Shown here piece by piece: positions 45,793 through 58,246 of a stretch of DNA of 64,000 nt. The notes under the pieces were generated by a model. It made no database searches. It saw nothing but the letters and a program-made list of their open reading frames with translations, and was not told the DNA's origin. Both the position numbers and the translations under genes were made by a program. Source of the DNA: Isoetes taiwanensis. Its lineage: Eukaryota; Streptophyta; Lycopodiopsida; Isoetales; Isoetaceae. The stretch lies in NCBI GenBank assembly GCA_021234155.1, contig JAJEKV010000033.1, positions 13,341,614 through 13,405,613 of the forward strand. Reading direction: 5' to 3'. Position 1 is the first letter of the stretch, and every line of letters starts with the position of its first letter.

Positions 45793-48394
45793 ATGGCAAC
45801 TAGACTTGGTTCTTCTTTACTCAGTGGAGTGAACATGTTCCAAGGGGAAGCTGAGTTTCAGGCCTGCAAAGAGAGAATGAAGGATGTGCTCCAGGCAGAA
45901 GATCTGTGGGATCTGATAGAAGGGAACAATGTTGAAATTGGTGAGAGCAGTACTAATAATCAGCTACAGTGCTGCAAGTGAGGCATCTATTAATGCTGGT
46001 GTAAGTGGAAACAATACAAAAAGATCTCAGCAGGCCAGATGCATAAGTAAGCTGAGTTCGAGCATTATGTTTAAATTAAACTTAAGAGCAAGACATCAAA
46101 GGAAATGTGGGAGTTTTTTGTTAAACATTATGACATTAAGAATTCTTCCCAAATTGAAATGCTTGATAGGCAGTTGAGGAAATTAAAGTTTAAGGATGAT
46201 GATAATCTCGCTCAGTTTTTTCAAAAAGATGATAATATTGTTACCGACTTGGAGGCAGCAGGAGTACCTATCACAAAGGATTTTCATGTGTTGTCTTTAT
46301 CTACAGCCTTCCCAGAATATGAACATCTGTCTACATTAGTTAGAAGTGTGGCCAGGAATAGGGAATGAGCTGAGCTGATGATAAGGACTAAAATAGAGCT
46401 GAAAAAAAAAATTAAAGGGGAAAAAGAAGAGAACTCAGAAATTCTCTATACTGGAAAAGCAAAAGGGCGCTTTGGAAATGATAAAAGTATATTTGGTCCT
46501 TATTCTTGTAAAGCCTACGGACACTTGAAAAATAACTGTCCTAAGGCTAAGCAAAATAGATATTTCAATTGTGAAGGTTTTGGTCATGTTGAGCAGACTG
46601 CCCAAGTCCAAAAGGAGCAGACGGAGGAAGAGGACAAATTATAAGCAATATGCTCAAAGGTAGGAATGAGAAAGTTTCAAGTGTGATAAGAAAACACTGT
46701 GTTAGGAAAGAAGAAAAGCACAACAAGAAAGGTAAAGTGATAAGACAAATGTTTCGTACTCAAGAGAACAATAATGATGAAGAAGATACGGATGCAGGGG
46801 TAAGAACATATGTTGCATCCTCTATTTCAGAAAAGAGTACTAACAAAACCAATAGCATGTTTGTGATGGATAGTGGAGCTGAGAGATCAGTAGTTAGAGC
46901 TACTAATACTCTCAAAGAAAGAAGAAAGAGGAGCTCAACCTTTGTGCAGATGGGAGATGGAGAGCTATAGGAGGTTGAGGAGTCTGGAGTGTTGCAACTC
47001 TATGGTCTAGAAGGGAAATTAGTTAATTTAAAGGATGTTCTTTGTGTTCCAAACATTGTAAGAAACTTGATCTCAGTAAGCCAACTAGTGGACATGGGAT
47101 TTAGACTTGTTTTTTACAGGAACTACTGTAAAGTGCTTCAAAATAATAAAATCAAGTTCCTTGCTACACGAGTTGGGGATCTTTTTGTATTTTATAATAA
47201 GATATTATCAGGAAGCATCAACTCAGTTGAAATACCGACACTCAAACTTTGGCATGAAAGATTAGGGCATGTGAATGTAGAAAATATCAAAGAAATGATC
47301 AAAAGGGGCCTGATTGTTGCAGCTGAAGGAGAAGCAGGTACTTGCTATGGTTGTATGGTTGGGAAAAGCTCAAAATTACCTTTTAAAGAAGGCATGAAAG
47401 AGCAAAGGAGCTGCTAGAACTTGTACATTCGGATCTATGTGGACCAATCAATATTCAGAGTATGCAAGGTAGGAGGTACTTTATTACATTCATAGATGAT
47501 CATTCTAGACACACTAAATGTTTCGTTCTTAGAACTAAGAATCAAGCATACAAAGCTTACAAAATATCTGAAGCAGAGGCTGAAAGGTTCACAGGAAAAA
47601 GGGTTAAGTGCTTAAGATCTGATAGGGGAGGAGAGTTTGTAAATAACGAGTTTAAGCATTATTGCAAAGAAAAGGGAATCAAAAGACAAGTAACATGCGG
47701 TCATACACCTCAACAGAATGGAATTGCAGAAAGGAAAAATAGATACATCTTGGATTCAGTAAGGTCGTTGCTCAAACAATCTGGGCTACCTAATTTTCTA
47801 TGGGAAGAGGCTGTCAGAGTTGCAATATATATCCAAAATAGGGTACCTAATTCAAGTCTGGATGGACTTATACCAGAGGAGATATGGAGCAAGTCACCAA
47901 TAAGGTATGATTTATTTAAAGCTTTTGGAAGTATTGCTTTCGCTCATGTACCAAAGGAGGTTAGAACAAAATTAGCTGACAGAGCTATAACAGTACACAT
48001 GGTAGGATATGATGAAATGTCAAAAGAGTACAGGATTTATTATCCAGAAGGGAGGAAAGTAATAGTTAGTAGAGATGTTAGATTCAATGAACTCGTGCTC
48101 TACAAGAATAGAAATGACTTGAATGACAGGCTGGATTTCTTTACAAAAAACAGTAATATGGAAAATGAAAATGCTTCAACTAACACTAATGGAAAAACAA
48201 TTGCTGATGTTGATAGTGAAGATGATGAAGCAAATAATAAGGAAAATAACAATGATGTTGGAGACAATCATGAAGAAGTAACAATGAAGAAGAGAAATTT
48301 GGAAATTGAAAAATTAAATGAAGGTCTTAAAAGACTGGACATTTATGAATATGGGAGGACTGATGGAGGCACATTAAGAAGACTGCAGAAATAA
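45793..48394 (+). pseudogene. Ty1/copia gag-pol remnant lacking reverse transcriptase
   Basis: In order: Gag start (MATRLGSSLLSGVNMFQGEA) and a UBN2-like region to about 46370; a zinc-knuckle remnant RYFNCEGFGHVEQTA near 46560; protease MFVMDSGAERSVV at 46858; GAG-pre-integrase LKLWHERLGHVNVENIKEMI then CYGCMVGKSSKLPF at 47250-47380; integrase core FITFIDDHSRHTKCFV, SDRGGEFVNNEF and GHTPQQNGIAERKNR at 47475-47740; and an acidic linker. Frames change at about 45950, 46370, 46640, 46970 and 47410. The pol frame ends at 48394 and no reverse transcriptase or RNase H follows, so the 3' half and 3' LTR are missing. The knuckle lacks its final Cys. Confidence 0.9.
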
Positions 48395-48850
48395 AAACTA
48401 CAATAGCACCATAAGTCTAACGCATCAATCGAAAAATACTGATGCATCAAACGAAGAACAAATCAAGCTAAGGACAAGTATAAAGAGAAGTCAAAGCTCC
48501 AGGCGAGAGGAGGAATGCATGTGGATTCCATTAAGAACTAATGTGCACAAACAAAGATAAAGATAAAGATCAAGAACCATTGACCAGACTTGCAACTGCC
48601 AAGAGTCTTCTTGTCAATGGCTTGACTGTGGGATTTACCAGGGGCTCTGCCTCACAAACCTCATAGCTAAACACCTCAAGAAGAAAGGTTGCTCACAAAA
48701 TTAAAAGATGGAAATTAAGGCTTCAAATCTATAGCTTTGCCCTGAGGAAAATAGGGCTGCACCTTACAAAAATTTGCATCCCTACAAAACCCTACTCCAC
48801 TGTACAACCATAGTCTTCACTCATCGCCACCTCCTCTATCTGCGGTCTTA
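48395..48850. other. Non-coding DNA after the copia remnant
   Basis: No coding motifs. A short AAAGATAAAGATAAAGAT run lies at about 48554. No LTR or polypurine tract was recognised. Confidence 0.4.
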
Positions 48851-49556
48851 GGGCGCATCCCCATTAGGCCGTTATCCAGGCCTGACTTTGCTACATGGCA
48901 AGCCCAGCCAGAAAAAAACATTCCCATTACCTTCAAGGCACCAGAGTTCTATTGACAACTCCAGGGCACCTTCCCTTTCTTCAGAAGTCCTCAAGGACTT
49001 CCGAATTGCCCAAGTCAGGCCTTGATTTTGTCTTCTAGCAAGCTCGATTTGTCCTCTAACAGCTATGTTTGTCTTGTAGCTCAATGCTGGTTTGTCCTTA
49101 GCTCGCCAAAAAACCAAAAGTTCACTTACGGCAATGGGAATGGTATGCGCCCGATAGATTGTTCTGATGACATGGCAAACCCAGTTTTCGTATAAAGGGG
49201 ACGCGCCGTTAACCCGGTCCGCTGTCGCCAATGCACAGGGAATAGAAATTGCAAAAAATAACACCCCATTCCCATTACCTCCCGCCTTTGCTATGTCGCT
49301 TTACCATTTCAGCAATCTGAAGGCACAGAAAGGTAGAGCATTCCCATTGCAAGTCCTAATCCCTCCAACTAGAAAACAAAAATGGAGCCAGAAGACAAAA
49401 TTTATGGTTAGTAGCTCTAACTAAAAGACAAATATATTTTGCTATGAGACAAACCCGATTCTAAATTGGGGAATTCAGAATTTCTCTAACACTTCCGAGT
49501 TTTTTAATATAGCCTTTGCCACAGAAGATAAAATTGGGTTGGAGGAGAAAGAATAG

Positions 49557-49588
<32 letters not shown>

Positions 49589-49594
49589 TGCGTC

Positions 49595-49633
<39 letters not shown>

Positions 49634-49687
49634 GGCTTGCCAGGAGGCAAAAGTAAGTATTTCGAATTCCGTAATAGGAATGCGCCC
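48851..49687. mobile_element. PIF/Harbinger (Tourist-like) MITE, possibly compound
   Basis: GGGCGCATCCCCATTA at 48851 pairs with TAATAGGAATGCGCCC ending at 49687, and TTA flanks both sides (48848-48850 and 49688-49690). A TTA duplication with GGG-starting termini is the hallmark of PIF/Harbinger and its Tourist MITEs. A third terminus-like AATGGGAATGGTATGCGCCC sits internally at 49134-49153, suggesting one element inside another or a dimer. No transposase is encoded. Confidence 0.65.
49557..49630. repeat. (GT)n / (GCGT)n microsatellite
   Basis: A GT run, then about six GCGT units, then a longer GT run; lies inside the MITE near its right end. Confidence 0.95.
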
Positions 49688-49690
49688 TTA

Positions 49691-50489
49691 AGGGAAGCTT
49701 CCACTCAAGAAAGGAGGAGGGGGGGGTGGGGGTGTTTGGGGGGGGGATGGAGTATTCAATGGAAAAACCCCTGTCCTTAAAAGTAAAAAAAACACTAAAT
49801 GCTCAAAAAAGAAAAAAGAAATAAAAAAAGAAAGAAAGTTCTAGCCAAATACGTGTTCCACCTTAAGAAATTTGCGCTCTGATCTAATTGTTTCTCAGAC
49901 TATAGCAAATAGTTTTATTTAGCTGCTTTATGTGTGTCGGAACAATATAGATTTTTTGAAAAATATCTTGAGCTTGTGTACAGAAGCCTTAATGCATCAA
50001 TAATCAACGACCACAAATTTAAGGCTTCAAACATAGATTCACTGCTACAGATATAATCTAGGTAGAAAACCCAGAGCACATAGGCGATTCGCCACTATCT
50101 GCCAGTCAATTTTGGCCAGAAAAGCTAAAGCCACAATAATTAGAGCAACATGCTTTCCAAGCTTCGACAGGCTACCCTGCAATCACTCAGATGCTGATTT
50201 GCAGCAGATCGATCCACAATAGTGTCTTCAATCGATAGACCACAACCGACTAGAGCCGTTTCACGGCATACAGACCCGCTTCCGGCACTTTCACCTGCGA
50301 TGTTTTCTCGACCCCCTTTTTTAACTTTCCTTTTTTATTTCCACTTCTAATAATCCTCATAGCAAATTGGTGCAAATTTATATCCTTGCGCAATGTCCAT
50401 TGGCTAACCGTGTCTTGCCACATACCAATTACCATGCATTATTATTTATTATTTATTTTCTTTCTTTTGTGACATGATATTATATTACA
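49691..50489. other. AT-rich DNA with no gene recognised
   Basis: Contains a G-rich patch at about 49716-49748 and A-rich tracts at about 49785-49835. The minus-strand frame at 50250-50435 has no recognised motif. Confidence 0.4.
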
Positions 50490-51476
50490 CTAGAAAAAGT
50501 GCCCAGCGTTGCTGGGCTTTTCTTTGGGGATAAGGTCAAAAGGTAATGAAGATGTAAAGTTGTAGTTAATATTTATTTCTAGACCCTAGCAAAAGTTAAA
50601 AGTATATTTTGGTAATATTTGATTCAAAACTATCAAAATTATTTGTGATGGCGTTGTAAATGGTGTTAATTTAAGATTTGATTGAATTGGTTTGAAGAAG
50701 ACCCATGAGTTTAGAGCTGCAATTTTCAATGGTTGTAAAAATACTTAATTGATGGAGTGTTGTATTGTTTACAGTATTAAAGTTGATTTAGTTGGTTATG
50801 TTTCACCTATAACGATGATTCATAAGTTTGATTAAGTATTTACCATATGGAATTAGTATTAGTTAGAATTTTAATTTGTTGAAATAGACGTTGAGCTAGG
50901 CACAACATCACGGTGAGAGGAGCATATGTATGTGTATTTAATTGGTTACCATAGATGTGCATTATACATGGACAGGGCCACCATAGATGTGTAGTTAAAA
51001 ATGGGCAATGCCAATTCATAGAAAGAAAAATACATTGCTCATGATTTAATCTGCAATATCATATCATATTGCAACAATGAGCATTTCATCTAAGCATACA
51101 ATGCCATATTTGTCCAACATAACGTCGTCAACGTATTCAAATAAATATACAATCACAATGGATAGAAAGAACATAAATAACTCACTTTGCAATACTTTAT
51201 CACGCTAGCAACAACCATGATATCACCATTTAGACAGAAGTATAACAGTCAAGATGAACAAGGAGCATATGCATGCACTGTATTGCTCATATTGATGGCC
51301 CATGTACATACGTCAGTATAAATTATCCAGTTGTCGCAAAATGTTAATTGAAATTCTCGCCATAATCGATGAACGACTTTACCGTATTGCAATGTCTTTG
51401 TCTTACAGGTTTCATAGTAAAAAATTGGTGAGATATTATGACATTATATCTTTTGACACTACATGCATGCAGGTAT

Positions 51477-51707
51477 GGAGGCGTTTGGTCTAGTGGTAAC
51501 ACACTAGTTCCTTAGCAATGTGGTCTCGAGTTCGAGACTGCCCAGAATCGCACTCGGTACTGTTGGGGGTCAAATCCCAACAGACGCAACGTAAGGTGGT
51601 TGGGGGCCCCAACCGAGCAATGTAGTGTGGTGTGTGGTCACATGTCCAGTTGGATGCTGCCTAGTGGCGTGACGTTAAAACTACTATCTATCTATCTATC
51701 TATCTAT
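51477..51707 (+). repeat. tRNA-derived SINE with (CTAT)n tail
   Basis: GGAGGCGTTTGGTCTAGTGG holds the A box (TGGTCTAGTGG, 51486-51496), and GAGTTCGAGAC (51528-51538) is the B box at a normal tRNA spacing. A unique body of about 140 bp follows, ending in five to six CTAT units. RNA polymerase III SINEs have exactly this head-body-simple-tail layout. No flanking duplication was identified. Confidence 0.7.
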
Positions 51708-53479
51708 ATTAGAAAGGAGCTATAATGGATGTGTGCTCAGCATAAAGGATAAATGACAATGAATAAAGCGCACAAACTATCCTTTTTTAAATTGGATCTT
51801 ATACCTTTTCGTTTGATCTTTTGTTCAATTATGTTCCACCATCAAATAATGATTGCAAGAGGAGCGTGTTCCTACAATCAAACCAATTTTCCCCTCAAAT
51901 TCCTAAATTATTTTGCTACATATCCGATCCTTATACACTCTTCTTCTTGATTGAGATATGAAAAGTTTAAGATCTTCCTCCAATTAAATGCTTCCTCCAT
52001 GTTAAATGCTCTTGCATGGCTAGTGTACAAATGCAATACCATGATACATTTTTAGACCATAGTATACATATTGTTCTTAGAACCAATCAACAAATGCAAT
52101 AATAAAGCAAAACCTTGCTAAATAAAAACCTTTGCAATCTGAATGTTATTATAAGCACCATTGAGGTAAATAACACCTCATAAACGCAACTCCTTCCAAG
52201 TGCCAATCGCATGGTTTTTCAAGCTTAGATTTATTCCATATTTCCTTTCGCATTAGCATTTACAAATATTTAACACTTACAAAAGCTTGGAAGTACTTCT
52301 TATCTAGGGTATATTGGTCATCGTGCCCAAGATTACAAACAATGCTTAAGTTGCATAACTGAATATAAGAACTAAAAAAAAGTGCAAGAATATGACACTT
52401 AGAGCAGCTCTAAGATGAAAAAAACTAATAACACAGATTACATTGCAATAAAAAATAAAGTCCCTCCTCATGCCAAGACAACACACGTTTCACAATTTCA
52501 CTGATGGAAAAGCTTGTTTTGAACGTTTTGCAATGACAAGAACACTACTTCCCTTATTGTAAAGCATTGCATGTGCCAATCGACACCAAAAGAGCCCGGT
52601 TGTTGTGTGTGTCATGTTATTTCTGAGCATATAGCAGGTATAATAACGGTCAACAAAATGAAGGATCCTGTTACACAAAAATTAAGGTTTAAACATTACC
52701 TCCATTCCTTGAAAAGAGTGTTGCCAGCAAATTCCTCAAATTCATAAAATAATAATGTCTTGTGAATCATATAAATCCAATGATTGATCTGAAGGTCAAT
52801 CAAAAAGTTACAACCCTTCAAGGGTATTTCACTTCTCTACCTCGATGGTAATTTAGTAAGAAGCATTACCATCATCCCCTTACCTCCAAATGTCCATATG
52901 ATGTGGTATTTGGAACGCTCTTCAATAATTTCAATAGCTTCATCATGTCTGAAAGCAACTATTTTTTCTTTCTAAACGAAGGGTAAAAATAGAGATCGTT
53001 CTCATTGTGCATGGATTGCACCATGCACTTACAGACTCAAGTGTCTAATATTTTACCTTTTCCCTTTTCAATTTTTTATCTTTGTCTCATCATATCATCC
53101 CAGAGGTCTTTTCCGTCGCGTTCTTATGAGTATATACAGGCAATAATTTGACCTTTTGTTTTATCAATTTTTTTTATCTTTGTCTCATTATATCATCCCA
53201 GAGGTCTTTACCATCGAATTCTTATGAGTATATACAGGCAAAGACATACGCATGAATTCTTGATAAACATTTAGATACACCATTAAACTACTGTTTCTAA
53301 GAATATTCAGCTCCAGTAGCGGAGGGGCCACATTCAGGCTGGAAAGGTGAGGTGAGTAAAACCAGGAAAGAAAAATAGAAGATCATAGAAAACATGACAC
53401 CAACATTGGCTGAAGGTTAGCTGAAAATTTGAAGGGAACCGACAATGCCAAAGTCTTTTTTCGACTAAGGTTGAGGAGC

Positions 53480-55173
53480 AAGAAAGATGTTCAAGATAAA
53501 AGTAATTTATGGCATAAGTAAAAAACTGACTCCCATCTCTCAGAACCAAATGCGTTGTACCAACCTGGTGCCATATTACAGAGATTATGTGGCCAGTATA
53601 TAATAAAGCTTCCACTTTGACTTTGTAATCTCATGCCCTGTAAACTCACTACACTTTCGACAAAGCATTGCGACTGAGACCTTTGTAATCCAAGAAGAAT
53701 CTGCACGCAGATGTCCCTGTGCTTGACAATTTGTGGGCCTGCGATGCATGTAGAAGGAATAGTTATGCCACTAAATTATATGGTGTCAAAATATGCATAA
53801 ATAGCTAACATACACAAAATCAAGAACAAGATCTAGTGAATGATACATGTTCTGCAAGTTTAATCCTACTATAGTCGACAAGAATAAGACACAATGGCAG
53901 TTTTCACTTATGGCATCATAGTTCTGTAATCTCACAGATTTGTGACATCAGATTCTTCTTGTTGTCATAGAAAATACGACACTAACACTGTTGTGCATAA
54001 AATGTGTCACAACATCGTATCCACAACAAGACCAAAAGTTAGGAACCCCATCTTTTGTTTTCTGAATCTGAGAGCATACCAGCGGCCAGCGAAGTTGTTT
54101 TCCAGCTTCACGGTAGCTTGGAAATTGAATCAATAAGCGAATCAAATTTTGCAGAGTCTTGATGCCACTGGAACACTCCTTTCCATGCTGCAGTATGCAC
54201 ATTTTGTTTCCTTTAATGTGATTGAAAACAAAGAAACGACGACAATTTTAACCACCATATGCTTTTTCAGATTGATGTAAAACCTTCTCTCTGATGAAGA
54301 TATGCTTTTCCGTACAACTCCATTATCTTTCACAGCATAAAAAGTAATCTTAACTTCTCTACCCTTCAGGGTTTTCCATTTCTATTGTGCTTCAGATTGC
54401 AATCAATCTGCCCTTTGCTCAACCAAAGCTGGCCAACTTTTAACTGCTACCCTGCAACATCCTTCTAGTGTATGCTCTTGGGATTTGTCACCATTCAACC
54501 CTTTCTCAGGTTCTTTCCCTGCTAGAACCAATCAATAACCACATTTGATCATGTTTTCTTGAATAATTACATTTCAGTCTGTTACCACAGTAGATTCCTT
54601 GCTAATAGTCTGAAAACAGCAGCCAGAGACCTAATGTTATAAAAATATCTGTTGGACCAAAACGACAGCTTTTGTTATGGCTACTGGGCACTTCAAAGCA
54701 CTGAGAATGTATAGTATGCAGTGGTTAATCATTGCATCTTGTTACTATCAATTGGAACAAATAGGATCAAAGCTAAGCTTATGGTCCTCCCATACAGAGT
54801 CCAAATGAAAGAATGAAATACATAGAAGCATAATTATTGCGGGAATATGGGCATAAGCCTAACTCCTACCTGCAAGAACCTTTTGGCAAAGGATCAGGAT
54901 GCACAAATGAGCTGGAGGATTGATTGGGCTCACATGGGAACTCGTATAAATTTAAATAAAGGATAGAGGTGACCTGTTGAACAAATCGTTGAAATGCGAT
55001 AATCGAGAATGCCGTATCGGTAGGAAGAGATGGCCATTCAATATCTTTTGGCTCAAGATCCCATTTGGAGGATCATTGAAAGCTATTTCTTCTACATGTG
55101 TAACAATCCCGCGAATGACGCCGCGATAACATGGTTTCATAGTCTTGACATAAATTTTGAAATTTGGGGTCAA
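53480..55173 (-). pseudogene. Multi-exon host gene fragment inside the candidate Helitron
   Basis: Minus-strand exon-like pieces with plausible splice sites: about 55140-54972 (PCYRGVIRGIVTHVEEIAFN to SHFNDLFN, donor GTCACC); about 54360-54250 (LKGREVKITFYAVKDNGVVR to YINLKKHM); 54187-54080 (HGKECSSGIKTLQNLIRLLI to LRWPL; acceptor CTGCAG, donor GTATGC; 36 codons); and about 53740-53655 (KHRDICVQILLGLQRSQSQC). All run in the Helitron direction. I do not recognise the family. A complete start-to-stop gene was not found, so it is best read as a captured fragment, though a resident gene is possible. Confidence 0.4.
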
Positions 55174-55738
55174 AAGCTAAACCTCGATGCACATTTCAAA
55201 AATTTCCGATAGGGTTGCTTCTCAGGTACCATTAACGCCAAAGGTGGGCTTATAGACCGCAAAAATATGGGAACGTAACAAGAAATATATAGAACCGGCC
55301 TTTGTACCGCAGGATTTGCACTGGGTCTTAGAATTGCACAAACAAACGAGTTCTTCATTTAAAGAAGTTACCCTATCGTTTTAGCCGGTGTGCATGTAAA
55401 AGAACGATATCAAGTACAGGCTTGAAAGTGCATAAATACAGCTCCCTAATGCCGTCCCCGCCATACTAAACCACGCAAGCTGTGCCCCAAAATACATCAA
55501 CCGACTCAAAATAGACTAAGAAATATCAATCGTTTTAATCCAAGAACGTTCCTGCTTAGACCCAAGAACCCCATTCCGGCATTCAAGAACTGGAAAGGGG
55601 AGATGCGCGGATTTGCAGAAGAAGAGGCATCAAACAAAACCGCTAAAATCAACGAATGAAAATAAGTTAAAAAAATTCAAAGGCCAAGATCGCGCACAGA
55701 CTATCACAAAACGCCTTTATTATTATAATATATATAGA

Positions 55739-57696
55739 TTCTTGTGAAGGACAACACAGATTTTTGTGTTTGTTAATCGGATCAACATGTAACCAGGAAT
55801 TTTATGACCCGGTTAACATTCTCAGATGTTCCAGGATGAAATGACAATGCAACCATCATATTGTCCCCATCAAACTATCGAATGAAGTGGGGTAAAAAAT
55901 TGGGTTCAATCTTGATCGTAACTTAGGTTACTGCCCAGCTGGGTCACCGAGGAGTACGTCTTGGTGAGCCCCTGAACTATTGGAGGTAATACTATGGGCC
56001 TTATCAAGCTTGAAAGAGGGACAAGTGGAAATGAACCGTAGCCTTATTGCATATAACTTGCCAACCATTCTATAAGCACTCCTGTCTAGGAAAGGCCTCT
56101 TAGTATCCAAACTCCTTATCTAGCTAGTATCTAACTTATAAGGTAGGGCATACATTGGCATGCTCTGAAGGTTCTTTCATATACTCATTCTCTAACTTAT
56201 ATGTGCCTCTCTTTGGATATTGTAGGGATTGGGCACACATCCTTTTCATCCTTGTGGTTCATGCCACGTGTATGAGCTCGGGTGTGTTCCAATAATCTAG
56301 GATGCATTGGCATGAAATTAAGTGAATGACAACACACTAAGAAATATATGCCTCTTGCCGATTGTAAGCACCAAGAAGTAATTTTCTTTTTTTTTTTCTT
56401 TTTGTATAGTTTTCTATAGGACAATTGATTGCGGCAATCTAAACATATATAAGTCAGTCTTTAATTTTTCATTTTTGTTTTTGTCACATCTAATTTTTCC
56501 GCGCCGTCATCTAAAGTCGTGGAAAATTCACAAGTTTTCGGTACATTCATTTTGGTTGTGACGTGTTTCACATTGAGCCAATGAAGATATAGAAGGAAAG
56601 TTGCGTCCACCGCCATAGTTTCAAATTGAAACCTATCTAACAAATAGTTCTCCTTCACTTAGTTTGATGTTGTTCTTGCATGTAGCTTCATGTAAAAAAT
56701 CATCACCTCAGCTTTATAGGCATTTCTAACAAAGCATTTGCTCGTGAAGTTTTCAAAGCCAATATTTCTTAAGTATTTCTATCAGCTTTCTAAATTATTA
56801 AAAGGCTATATACTGAGGAACTTGCAGTGCACTGAGATTGCAAAGCACTTATTAGAATGGCTTGCCAACATAGCAAATAGAGCCAAACTTGCAGTAGATC
56901 AAACTCTAACATCAATGGCATATATGAATTGTAGAAGCTGAGAGCACGAATCTAACAATCTATGTAGAAAGAAAGCTAGAAAACAATGTCATCAAGAAAA
57001 AGTTTCGAACAAAAAAGATCGAAGTGGATGCCAACAAATAATATATTTACACCATTTAGCAAACAAACTTAAAGATATGTTTCAAGAAGAAATACAGACC
57101 TCCTTATATATCTTGAGGATTTATTATGTCTGAAATATTTTATAGCTTCCCAAGCAACATGTAGAACATAGTTGAAATATTTTATAGCTTCCCAAGCAAC
57201 ATGTAAAACTTAGTTAAGAAATGCTGAGGAGTATAGCATAGTCATGATTTGCATATTACTTATCCATCTTCTTAGAAAGATAAGAGCTTAGAAAATGCAT
57301 TTATCATAGTAGGCCAAGATACAATAGTTATCTAAATCACAACGTTCAATGATACGAAGAGGCCATGCCTAATAAATAAGAATGTCTTTAGATTCACCTC
57401 CAAAGCATGAGGGAAATAGAGAAGAGAAATGTTCGCAGCAGCCTTGGCCACCGCGATAAATTTCTTGTTATAAATAATTCTTGTTGAGGTGTCATTTTGG
57501 GTGAATCTTATAAGGACAATTGATTGAGGCAATAATAAATAATTCTTGTTGAGGCGTCATTTTGAGTGAATCTTATCGTTTGATGGTATGAGATGACAAA
57601 ATGTTGATTGTTGATGTGTCACAAGATTGATCAATACTCAACAACTAGAATACACACTATCCACAAAGGTTGACATTAACAAAAGCTATTGGTCTT
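55739..57696. other. AT-rich intergenic DNA, no gene recognised
   Basis: About 2 kb without recognisable protein motifs. Small direct repeats occur, such as TATTTTATAGCTTCCCAAGC at about 57136 and 57177 and TAATTCTTGTTGAGG at about 57475 and 57541. Confidence 0.45.
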
Positions 57697-58246
57697 CATT
57701 AGGGTTTTTTTGAGATTAAAAAAGGGCCTTCAAAACATGCCAACTAAGCTAAATGAAGATAAATGAACTACCAATCAGAAATCAGAGCCTGACGGGTCCA
57801 TTCAGCAAAACTGTTATAACTAACTCACTGGATCACATTTTCTAGCATAACTATTGATAGAAAAGTCCAAATGAGCTCTCATTTAGTGCAATAGACAGAT
57901 CTCGTTGAGATCTTTCCAATCTTAGATGCTTTGCACATATTTTAACCACTTATAATTGTCAAAACTCCAAAAAATATGGTTTTTACTATTTTTTACTATC
58001 CTACGGGGCTAAAAGATATGCAAACCACCTAAGGTTGGAAAGATCTCAATGAGATCTATCTATTGCACCAAATAAGAGCTCATTTGGACTTTTCTATCAA
58101 CACTTATGGTAGAAAATGTGATCCAGTGAGTTAGTTATAACTGTTTTGCTGACTGGATTACCAGTTCTATTTTTTGATTGGTAGTTCATATAGCTTAGTC
58201 AGCCGTTCTTAGAAGGCCCTTTTATGATCTCAAAAAATCCCTAATG
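57697..58246. mobile_element. Foldback MITE with CATTAGGG termini
   Basis: The left arm (57697-57931) and right arm (58028-58246) are inverted copies around a spacer of about 96 bp. Shared strings include TGAACTACCAATC, AACTCACTGGATCACATTTT and GAAAAGTCCAAATGAGCTC. The outer end CATTAGGGTTTTTTTGAGAT matches the left end of the 8.6-kb transposon at 9288 in 18 of 20 bases. There is no coding capacity. The flanking triplets (CTT left, TAT right) are not identical, so the duplication has decayed or the borders are slightly off. Confidence 0.75.

Larger units (their letters stand above)
50490..55738 (-). mobile_element. Candidate non-autonomous Helitron, minus strand
   Basis: On the minus strand the 3' end at 50490 has GCCCAGC-AAC-GCTGGGC (a 7-bp stem), seven bases, then CTAG followed by T, the classic Helitron hairpin plus CTRR end. 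The 5' end at 55738 reads TCTATATATATTATAATAAT and is preceded by A, giving insertion between A and T with no duplication. No Rep/helicase gene was seen, so it would be non-autonomous. Exon-like fragments in the same orientation lie at 53.4-55.2 kb, and a SINE has inserted at 51.5 kb. The two ends have not been shown to belong to the same element. Confidence 0.6.

Noticed and set aside
49556-49780. Plus-strand Cys-Val-rich ORF
   Set aside because: Arises from the GT/GCGT microsatellite inside the MITE.
51690-51725. Helitron-like 5' start (TCTATCTATATTAGAAAGG) on the plus strand
   Set aside because: It is the (CTAT)n tail of the SINE running into flanking DNA; no matching plus-strand 3' hairpin/CTAG end was found downstream.
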